Positions 1-5,511 of a stretch of DNA of 5,511 nucleotides are shown in pieces. The stretch comes from an uncultured Helicobacteraceae bacterium (lineage in GTDB: Bacteria > Campylobacterota > Campylobacteria > Campylobacterales > Helicobacteraceae). A program made the translations under genes and the position numbers. The DNA is taken from positions 1-5,511 of the forward strand of contig CAKVEH010000093.1 of the NCBI GenBank assembly GCA_934728205.1, in the 5' to 3' direction. The notes under the pieces were generated by a model. It was not told the DNA's origin, made no database searches, and saw nothing but the letters and a program-made list of their open reading frames with translations. Each line of letters starts with the position of its first letter. Position 1 is the stretch's first letter.

Positions 1-86
1 TTAGGAGTGAGTGGCGTTAGAGATTGGAGCTTGCTTATAGCCAAATCAACATTATCGACCACTCCAACTTTTTCAAAAAAACTCAA
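1..86 (-). CDS. spoT: Start of a gene cut by the window edge, probably RelA/SpoT-type (p)ppGpp synthetase/hydrolase
   Basis: An open frame of 28 codons runs off the window at position 1. No ATG lies between the in-frame TAG upstream and the window edge. The best start is TTG at 86-84, with AAGG (95-98) eight bases upstream. The peptide begins MSFFEKVGVVDNV and continues to LTPLTP, an amphipathic helix-like stretch plausible for the N-terminus ahead of an HD hydrolase domain. No catalytic motif is inside the window, so the identity rests mainly on context: rpoZ followed by spoT is a conserved arrangement in E. coli and, as I recall, in Helicobacter. SpoT makes and degrades ppGpp. An internal GTG at codon 9 is a weaker alternative start. 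The existence of a gene here is fairly likely; the product name is an inference. Confidence 0.5.
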   Translation of the reverse strand, partial: MSFFEKVGVVDNVDLAISKLQSLTPLTP

Positions 87-94
87 AACTACAA

Positions 95-98
95 CCTT
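95..98 (-). promoter_or_regulatory. Ribosome binding site supporting a TTG start
   Basis: AAGG on the minus strand lies eight bases before the proposed TTG start at 86-84. It decides the start because the frame has no ATG. It sits just after the 3' arm of the 106-142 inverted repeat, so folding of that repeat could affect access to it. Confidence 0.4.
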
Positions 99-105
99 GC
101 CCTAC

Positions 106-142
106 TTTCTTTTAGAATCCATAGAGAAGATTCTAAAAGAAA
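106..142 (-). repeat. Perfect 14-bp inverted repeat (hairpin) spanning the rpoZ stop codon
   Basis: Arms at 106-119 and 129-142 are perfectly complementary (TTTCTTTTAGAATC and GATTCTAAAAGAAA) around a 9-base loop at 120-128. In the minus-strand transcript the first arm holds the last rpoZ codons and the TAG stop, and the second arm ends shortly before the AAGG of the next gene. Only three of the 14 pairs are G-C. No U-run follows on either strand, so it is not a standard intrinsic terminator. A role in RNA processing, partial attenuation or translational coupling between rpoZ and the next gene is possible. Confidence 0.75.
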
Positions 143-363
143 TCAGCATTTTCGTCTTGGATTTTCTCTAGTGTTACTTTTCCTTCAGCTATTTCAAATA
201 TAGCAATATCGGTGAGTTTATGAGTCTTAGTGTTCATATTTTCCACAAGCACTGGCGCACCAAGACTTAGCTCCTTTACGCGTGCAAAAATGAGATTTGA
301 TAAAATATATCGGTCATTATTAAGTCTATCAAGGGCTTTTGCGACAATTTGTTCCATTCTCAT
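133..363 (-). CDS. rpoZ: DNA-directed RNA polymerase omega subunit
   Basis: The 76-residue protein is the omega subunit, which binds the C-terminal part of beta-prime, assists assembly of core RNA polymerase and, in proteobacteria, helps form a ppGpp-binding site. Recognisable family features are the N-terminal helix region with NDRYILSNLIFARVKEL (residues 16-32) and the block HKLTDIAIFEIAEGKV (residues 48-63). The length is normal for epsilonproteobacterial omega. The start at 363 is preferred because AAGGA (370-374) lies six bases upstream; a second ATG two codons later would be 12 bases from it. It follows fliR by 65 bases and precedes a putative spoT. The stop codon lies inside a 14-bp inverted repeat. 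Confidence 0.93.
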   Translation of the reverse strand: MRMEQIVAKALDRLNNDRYILSNLIFARVKELSLGAPVLVENMNTKTHKLTDIAIFEIAEGKVTLEKIQDENADFF

Positions 364-395
364 TGGATTTCCTTACATTGTGATTTTAAGGCGAC

Positions 396-401
396 ATTCT
401 A
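396..401 (-). promoter_or_regulatory. Possible -10 element for rpoZ
   Basis: TAGAAT on the minus strand lies in the 65-base gap between fliR and rpoZ, the longest gap in the minus-strand run. It differs from TATAAT at one base. The DNA upstream is AT-rich, with a run of six T. Transcription would begin roughly 25-30 bases before the rpoZ start. Such a match can arise by chance in DNA of this composition, so it is only a candidate internal promoter. Confidence 0.3.
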
Positions 402-428
402 GCCAAAAAATCATTTATTTTAACTTAA

Positions 429-1199
429 TTATGGTGCAAAAATAGACTTCATTGCATAAAATGCACTATCTAGCTCGCGCTTAAAGTGCATATACATTGA
501 TGGGAGGACAATCAACACACAAAAAGCAATAGCAATTTTTACAGGGAATCCAATAACAAGCAAGTTGAATTGTGGATGTGTTTTCATAATCATACCAAAG
601 ATAATATCTGAAAACAAAATAATCGCCACAATAGGAAACGCCATACTAAAGCCCACGACAAACAAGGACGCCAATGCGCCAGCAAAATATGCCATTCCTT
701 TTGGCTCAAAGACAAAACTCCCCACAGGCACAGAATCTAAACTTTGAGCGATAAGCATAAGCACAATATGATGAAAATCAAAACTTAATGCAAGCAATAA
801 AGCTAATATTGCTAAAAGTTGCGCGATGATAGGCTTTTGTGCTCCTGTTAGAGGGTCATAAACACTCGCCATTGTAAGTCCCATAGAAAAGCTAATAATC
901 TCGCCACCAAAGCTAATCATCGCAAACACAATCTGCAAACACAACCCCGCTAAGAATCCAAACAATAACTCAAAAAGTCCAGCCACCATTAAATCAACCA
1001 CCGTGATTTGTCCTAAATTATATTGAGCCAATGGAAAGCAAACCAAAGTCATAAAAAATATCATTGCTCCACGCACACTTACAGGGATAAGCGTGGAATC
1101 AAAAAATGGAAAAAACGCAAACACACCACTAAAACGCATTAGCAACAATAAGAAAGTAACAACATTCAAATCATTTGTAAGTAGTGGGACAATTTCCAT
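429..1199 (-). CDS. fliR: Flagellar biosynthesis protein FliR (type III export gate)
   Basis: The 256-residue polytopic membrane protein matches FliR, which forms the export gate with FliP and FliQ in the inner membrane at the flagellar basal body. Hydrophobic segments lie at about residues 11-33, 43-60, 66-95, 124-150, 170-204 and 212-236. Family features include MRFSGVFAFFPFF near the N-terminus followed by IPVSVRGA, the ELLFGFLAGL stretch (about 77-86), GLTMASVYDPLTG (about 107-119) and KTHPQFNLLVIGFPVKI (about 206-222), which corresponds to the conserved PQ-N block. The length is typical. The start is fixed by a near-ideal ribosome binding site. It follows xseB by 30 bases and is the only flagellar gene in the window, so it is probably co-transcribed with housekeeping genes rather than with a flagellar cluster. 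Confidence 0.93.
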   Translation of the reverse strand: MEIVPLLTNDLNVVTFLLLLMRFSGVFAFFPFFDSTLIPVSVRGAMIFFMTLVCFPLAQYNLGQITVVDLMVAGLFELLFGFLAGLCLQIVFAMISFGGEIISFSMGLTMASVYDPLTGAQKPIIAQLLAILALLLALSFDFHHIVLMLIAQSLDSVPVGSFVFEPKGMAYFAGALASLFVVGFSMAFPIVAIILFSDIIFGMIMKTHPQFNLLVIGFPVKIAIAFCVLIVLPSMYMHFKRELDSAFYAMKSIFAP

Positions 1200-1206
1200 T
1201 TACACG

Positions 1207-1213
1207 CCTCCTT
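1207..1213 (-). promoter_or_regulatory. Strong ribosome binding site of fliR
   Basis: AAGGAGG on the minus strand lies seven bases before the fliR ATG. It is the best Shine-Dalgarno match in the window; the other genes here have AAGG, AAGGA or similar. This suggests efficient translation initiation on fliR independent of the upstream xseB. Confidence 0.8.
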
Positions 1214-1229
1214 GCGCTATGAAGTTATT

Positions 1230-1454
1230 TTAAGATTTTATTTTTTGGGTGATTTCCTCAAATTCTAATTTGGCAGATTCTAACATATCTTGGGCTTGTT
1301 TGAGAATCTCTGTGCCCTCTTTAAATAAATGCAATGAATCTTTTAACCCAATATCATTCGCATTGAGCTTAGCGACAATTTCTTTTGCCTGTGCTATAAG
1401 CGTTTCAAAATCCTTTTGTTTGCTACTTTGCTCTAATGATGTCTTTTGTGCCAT
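1230..1454 (-). CDS. xseB: Exodeoxyribonuclease VII small subunit
   Basis: The 74-residue, charged, helical protein matches XseB, the small subunit that assembles in several copies with XseA to form exonuclease VII, a cytoplasmic enzyme degrading single-stranded DNA from both ends. The pattern FETLIAQAKEIVAKLNANDI (about residues 16-35) followed by LKDSLHLFKEGTEILKQAQDML (about 37-58) is the family core: two antiparallel helices with the conserved SL-LFKEG turn. The length is within the usual 60-85 range. AAGGA lies five bases before the ATG. It starts 24 bases after guaB ends and stops 30 bases before fliR. xseA is not in the window, so the two subunits are either unlinked or separated by more than the visible region. 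Confidence 0.9.
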   Translation of the reverse strand: MAQKTSLEQSSKQKDFETLIAQAKEIVAKLNANDIGLKDSLHLFKEGTEILKQAQDMLESAKLEFEEITQKIKS

Positions 1455-1478
1455 AGTATTCCTTGTATGTTTTTAGGT

Positions 1479-2924
<1,446 letters not shown>

Positions 2925-2952
2925 TTATTCTCCCTTAATTATTTATAATCTC

Positions 2953-4353
2953 TTATGAGTTTCCAAGTTCCTTTTGTAATCCATACGCGACATTTAAAAT
3001 CTCTTGTTCAGCTCCAAAAGGACCGATAAACTGCATTCCAATGGGAATCTCCTGCTTATCACTGCTTGAAGGCACACAAATAGCAGGCAACCCAGCAAGA
3101 TTCACACCGATAGTATAAGTATCGCTAAGATACATTTCAAGTGGCGTGCTAGTCGCACCAAATTTTGGTGGGATTGTCGGAGCAATGGGTGTTAGCAGCA
3201 CATCGCAAGACGCAAATACATCGCTATATTGAGATTTGATATACTCACGCATTTTTTGCGCTTTTAAGTAATACGCATCATAATATCCACTGCTAAGCAC
3301 AAAGCACCCAAGCAATATACGCCTTTTGACTTCCTCGCCGAAGCCTTGTGAGCGTGTGTTAAGATAAAGTTCTTTAAGATTGTTTGCTTGTGCCCTACTC
3401 CCATATCGCACACCATCAAATCGCGCAAGATTAGAGCTAGCCTCTGCCGTGCTTAAAATATAATAAGTTGATATGTGGTAATCTGTCTCTAACATTGGCT
3501 TTTGTGAAAGAGCGTTTATGTCTATGATAGTGTGTCCCATTGATTGGAGTATTTTTATAATTTCCTCATATCGCTTTTGTGTAAGTTCATCGGCTTTTTT
3601 TAGCCATTGGGGTAGGATTCCCACCTTGTAGCGCACATTACCATCAAGGTTTTTAAATGTATTAGTCGCTGGGAGAGCAAGAGAAGTAGAATCTGCACTA
3701 TCGTGTCCGCTAATACTATCAAGCAAAATTGCACAATCTTCGACATTTTGTGTGATTGGTCCCACTTGGTCTAGGCTTGAGCTATACGCCACAAGTCCAT
3801 AGCGACTCACGCGCCCATAGCTTGGCTTTAACCCCACACAACCACAAAAACCAGCAGGCTGACGAATAGAACCGCCCGTATCACTTCCAAGAGACGCAAT
3901 AGCAAGCCCCCCGCCTACTGCAGCCGCTCCACCACCAGAGCTACCGCCCGGCACACGCGAAGTATCACGCGGATTTTTCACGCGCCCATAGCAACTCGAC
4001 TCACTTGTGCTTCCCATCGCAAACTCGTCCATATTGGCACGCCCATAACCACACATTCCATTTGCGTGTAGATTCTCAATTACGGTAGCATTATATGGAG
4101 ATTTGTATCCTTTTAAAATATTACTCGCACAGGTAATTTCCCAATCCTTAACGCTAATGTTATCTTTAATGAGAATTGGCACGCCTAGCTTATTTTGCGT
4201 TTGATTCGTGCTAGTAGAAATGGGAATCTCGCCATTAGATTCCATAATGTAGGCGTTAAGTTCAATATTTTGTGCGACTTTTTGTTTGATTTGGTTAAAA
4301 ACCTCTTGGAGCTGTTCTTGGTTTAGGCTTAATGCCTGTTTTAGTGTAATCAT
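2953..4353 (-). CDS. gatA: Aspartyl/glutamyl-tRNA amidotransferase subunit A
   Basis: The 466-residue protein is GatA, the amidase subunit of GatCAB. It releases ammonia from glutamine for conversion of Glu-tRNA(Gln) to Gln-tRNA(Gln), needed where no ordinary glutaminyl-tRNA synthetase supplies it. The amidase-signature Ser-cisSer-Lys triad is complete: Lys63 in ILIKDN, Ser138 in [12 protein letters not shown] and Ser162 in [10 protein letters not shown]. The spacing equals that of Lys79, Ser154 and Ser178 in Staphylococcus aureus Gat[15 protein letters not shown] (107-120) and [11 protein letters not shown] follow the family. Arg105 replaces the lysine usual before NMDEF, a conservative change. 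The start at 4353 has AAGG seven bases upstream and follows a good promoter. It is the first gene of the minus-strand run; gatB and gatC are not in the window. Confidence 0.96.
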   Translation of the reverse strand: MITLKQALSLNQEQLQEVFNQIKQKVAQNIELNAYIMESNGEIPISTSTNQTQNKLGVPILIKDNISVKDWEITCASNILKGYKSPYNATVIENLHANGMCGYGRANMDEFAMGSTSESSCYGRVKNPRDTSRVPGGSSGGGAAAVGGGLAIASLGSDTGGSIRQPAGFCGCVGLKPSYGRVSRYGLVAYSSSLDQVGPITQNVEDCAILLDSISGHDSADSTSLALPATNTFKNLDGNVRYKVGILPQWLKKADELTQKRYEEIIKILQSMGHTIIDINALSQKPMLETDYHISTYYILSTAEASSNLARFDGVRYGSRAQANNLKELYLNTRSQGFGEEVKRRILLGCFVLSSGYYDAYYLKAQKMREYIKSQYSDVFASCDVLLTPIAPTIPPKFGATSTPLEMYLSDTYTIGVNLAGLPAICVPSSSDKQEIPIGMQFIGPFGAEQEILNVAYGLQKELGNS

Positions 4354-4386
4354 TACAAAACCTTAAATAAAACAAATTTTACGCAC

Positions 4387-4395
4387 ATTATAGCA
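4387..4395 (-). promoter_or_regulatory. Extended -10 promoter of the gatA-guaB-xseB-fliR-rpoZ run
   Basis: On the minus strand TGC is followed directly by TATAAT: a perfect -10 hexamer (4392-4387) with an extended TGn motif (4395-4393). Transcription would start near 4380, leaving a leader of roughly 27 bases before the gatA ATG that contains the AAGG site. T-runs spaced upstream fit the weak or absent -35 seen in promoters of Helicobacter and Campylobacter. This is the strongest promoter-like sequence in the window and is positioned to drive the whole minus-strand gene run. Confidence 0.7.
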
Positions 4396-4472
4396 TTTAG
4401 AGTTGAGATTTATCCCACAAACACACGCAAAATTGCAAAAATTTCTCCCTAAATCTTCTAATCCTTTAATGA

Positions 4473-4557
4473 TTAGCTAATTTCCTCGATAGACTGCATC
4501 GCACTTTTGATAAGCATACTTATCTCATTCACACTTTTTGTAGTTTTTGGCTACCAC
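4473..4557 (-). pseudogene. Short relic resembling the signalling domain of a methyl-accepting chemotaxis protein
   Basis: A minus-strand frame from 4550 to the TAA at 4475-4473 reads KTTKSVNEISMLIKSA and then MQSIEEIS. This resembles the stretch just after the tip of the chemoreceptor signalling hairpin, which typically reads VVADEVRKLAERT-KS-EI--LI. In a different frame, directly upstream at 4557-4549, the DNA encodes VVA, the residues that precede that tip. The intervening eight or so codons (DEVRKLAE-like) would be missing and the frame shifted. There is no start codon with a ribosome binding site, and a TAG lies in frame at 4553-4551. I infer a decayed fragment of a chemoreceptor gene. 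Only about 24 residues support it, so a chance match cannot be excluded. Confidence 0.45.
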
Positions 4558-4605
4558 CTTGTCAAATAACTAAATTGCATTGTGGTGGAATTTTACGGAA
4601 ATATA

Positions 4606-4611
4606 TACAAT
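4606..4611 (+). promoter_or_regulatory. Candidate sigma-70-type -10 element for panC
   Basis: TACAAT, one base from TATAAT, lies in the AT-rich string ATATATACAAT. Transcription would start near 4618, giving a leader of about 49 bases that includes the whole inverted repeat around the panC start. No clear -35 is visible, which is usual for this group of bacteria. Confidence 0.4.
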
Positions 4612-4617
4612 CCATCA

Positions 4618-4633
4618 GGGCATAAAAGTTGCT
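4618..4633 (+). promoter_or_regulatory. Candidate sigma-54 (RpoN) promoter upstream of panC
   Basis: GGGCATAAAAGTTGCT fits the sigma-54 layout: the invariant GG (4619-4620) and GC (4631-4632) are separated by exactly ten bases. GGCA matches the -24 side and TTGCT the -12 side of TGGCACG-N4-TTGCW. By my count about nine of twelve specified positions match. The start would fall near 4644, about 23 bases before the panC ATG and just ahead of its ribosome binding site. In Helicobacter RpoN mainly serves flagellar genes, so control of panC would be unexpected. The match may be coincidental. Confidence 0.35.
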
Positions 4634-4670
4634 AAAAATCCTAGCTAATTCAATAAAGGGGCTTTTATGC
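4620..4670 (+). repeat. 9-bp inverted repeat covering the panC start codon
   Basis: GCATAAAAG (4620-4628) and CTTTTATGC (4662-4670) are perfectly complementary, and two G-U pairs could extend the stem inward (4629-4630 with 4660-4661). In RNA starting upstream of 4620 this would pair the panC ATG (4667-4669) and part of its AAAGGGG site. RNA starting near 4644 would lack the 5' arm. The loop is long (about 29 bases), so stability is uncertain. Confidence 0.5.
4655..4661 (+). promoter_or_regulatory. Ribosome binding site of panC
   Basis: AAAGGGG lies five bases before the ATG at 4667 and supports that start. Its last two bases could wobble-pair with 4629-4630 in the leader hairpin. Confidence 0.7.
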
Positions 4671-5509
4671 GACTTTTACGCACTATTAAAGAAGTGAGAG
4701 ATTTTAGAATAGGGTGTCAATCTTTAGGTTTAGTGCCGACAATGGGTGCATTACACAATGGACACAAAAGTCTAATGCAAGAATCTCTAGCTAATAATTC
4801 TCATACTTTGGTGAGTATTTTTGTCAATCCCACGCAATTTGCACCAAATGAAGATTTTGATACTTATCCGCGCGACTTGCAAAAAGATTTGGAGTTCTGT
4901 GAGAATCTCGGCATAAGTGCGGTATTTGCACCAAATATAGAAGAAATCTACCCGCTGGATTCTCATAGCCTTAGCGCACGCGATGAAACCACTCTAAACC
5001 CACCCCGCACTATAGGATACATTTTGGAGGGATTTAGCCGACCAAGCCATTTTGCAGGTGTTTTGCAAGTGGTGCTTAAACTCTTTAACCTCACAAACCC
5101 AACACGCGCATATTTTGGCAAAAAAGATGCCCAACAAGTCCTTCTTATACAAAAAATGGTGCGTGATTTATTCTTGCCAATTGAGATTGTGCCTTGTGAG
5201 ATTGTGCGTGATGTCGATGGACTAGCTCTAAGCTCACGCAATGTCTATTTAAGCCCAAAAGAGCGAGAATCTGCGCTATGTATCCCAAAATGTATCAACC
5301 TTATCGCCTCGCAGATTCAAAACGACATAAAAAATGTCGCCACACTTGAATCGATGGCAAGAGAGTGCTTGTGCAAAGTAGAATTAGAATATGCGAGTTT
5401 TTATTCACGCACACTTAAGCCCATACAAGAAGTGCAAAAGACAAAAAGCATTTTTCTTATCGCAGCAAAAGTTGGCAAAACACGATTGATTGACAACTTG
5501 TGGTGTTAG
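4667..5509 (+). CDS. panC: Pantothenate synthetase (pantoate--beta-alanine ligase)
   Basis: The 280-residue protein joins pantoate and beta-alanine using ATP, through a pantoyl-adenylate, to give pantothenate, the precursor of coenzyme A; it is cytoplasmic. The Rossmann-like domain shows the nucleotide-binding motif [14 protein letters not shown] (23-36, HIGH-type His30 and His33), then [25 protein letters not shown] residues (49-69), [19 protein letters not shown] (122-140), YFGKKDAQQ (149-157) and [13 protein letters not shown] (180-192, the second ATP-contacting block). The C-terminus [11 protein letters not shown] matches my recollection of H. pylori PanC. Length is close to the 283 residues of the E. 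coli enzyme. Ser127 stands where RPGHF or KGHF has glycine, a small deviation in the pantoate-binding region. It is transcribed divergently from gatA; TAG at 5507-5509 ends two bases before the window edge. Confidence 0.96.
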   Translation: MRLLRTIKEVRDFRIGCQSLGLVPTMGALHNGHKSLMQESLANNSHTLVSIFVNPTQFAPNEDFDTYPRDLQKDLEFCENLGISAVFAPNIEEIYPLDSHSLSARDETTLNPPRTIGYILEGFSRPSHFAGVLQVVLKLFNLTNPTRAYFGKKDAQQVLLIQKMVRDLFLPIEIVPCEIVRDVDGLALSSRNVYLSPKERESALCIPKCINLIASQIQNDIKNVATLESMARECLCKVELEYASFYSRTLKPIQEVQKTKSIFLIAAKVGKTRLIDNLWC

Positions 5510-5511
5510 AT

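Larger units (their letters stand above)
4354..4666. other. Divergent intergenic region between gatA and panC
   Basis: This 313-base gap is the only long stretch without an intact gene. From left to right it holds the gatA ribosome binding site and extended -10, AT-rich DNA with a weak 6-bp inverted repeat (4458-4463 with 4471-4476), a chemoreceptor-like relic on the minus strand, and a panC leader with two possible promoters and an inverted repeat. I see no tRNA-like fold. The region appears to be a site of gene loss that now carries both promoters. Confidence 0.6.

Noticed and set aside
230..445. 71-codon plus-strand frame over rpoZ and the fliR-rpoZ gap
   Set aside because: It is antisense to omega with no homology I recognise.
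3595..3601. Seven-A run (minus strand) in gatA as a programmed frameshift site
   Set aside because: The frame continues intact to a normal GatA C-terminus, and no alternative frame or stimulatory structure is evident.
4458..4476. 6-bp inverted repeat CTAATC/GATTAG as a terminator
   Set aside because: The stem is short and AT-rich with no U-run after it; no intact gene ends here.
4537..4565. TTGACA (4565-4560) and TACAAA (4542-4537) with 17-base spacing on the minus strand
   Set aside because: The spacing looks like a sigma-70 promoter, but the -10 is poor, this bacterial group rarely uses a conserved -35, and the sequence overlaps the chemoreceptor-like relic. The extended -10 at 4387-4395 is much better placed for gatA.
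4474..4650. Direct repeat TAGCTAATT at 4474-4482 and 4642-4650
   Set aside because: Nine AT-rich bases repeated once 168 bases apart is easily chance; no mobile-element or attachment-site features accompany it.
4963..5241. 92-codon minus-strand open frame inside panC
   Set aside because: It is an antisense shadow of the strongly conserved panC gene; its composition is Arg- and Ser-rich without a domain pattern.

Overview
The window looks like chromosomal DNA of a Helicobacter-type epsilonproteobacterium (Campylobacterota). The basis is protein character. PanC ends in the RLIDNLW form and has the [13 protein letters not shown] block that I recall from Helicobacter PanC. The GatA, GuaB and RpoZ sequences fit the same group. 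The DNA is fairly AT-rich, genes are tightly packed, and start sites carry AAGG-type ribosome binding sites. An enterohepatic rather than gastric species is a guess from gene order. I cannot name the species from sequence alone.

Layout. Positions 1-4353 hold one tightly spaced run of genes on the minus strand. In transcription order these are gatA (4353-2953), guaB (2924-1479), xseB (1454-1230), fliR (1199-429), rpoZ (363-133), and the first 28 codons of a gene that leaves the window at position 1, probably spoT. Gaps between genes are 24-65 bases and each start has its own ribosome binding site, so the run is probably one operon. The best promoter is an extended -10 (TGCTATAAT, minus strand) about 35 bases before gatA. 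A 14-bp perfect inverted repeat spans the rpoZ stop codon and the gap to the next gene.

The 313-base gap 4354-4666 separates the divergent gatA and panC genes. It contains the gatA promoter, a short minus-strand relic resembling the signalling domain of a methyl-accepting chemotaxis protein, and a panC leader. The leader has a sigma-70-like -10, a sigma-54-like GG-N10-GC element and a 9-bp inverted repeat covering the panC start codon. panC (4667-5509, plus strand) is complete.

The genes are mostly housekeeping: Gln-tRNA(Gln) formation by transamidation (gatA), guanine nucleotide synthesis (guaB), DNA repair (xseB), the omega subunit of RNA polymerase (rpoZ), ppGpp metabolism (putative spoT) and pantothenate synthesis (panC). 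The flagellar export-gate gene fliR is embedded among them. guaB, rpoZ and spoT share a theme: GTP supply, ppGpp and the RNA polymerase subunit that helps form a ppGpp site. I see no mobile element, CRISPR array, rRNA or tRNA, and no convincing new multi-gene system. The most unusual parts are the gatA-panC gap and a strong excess of the word AGAATC/GATTCT.
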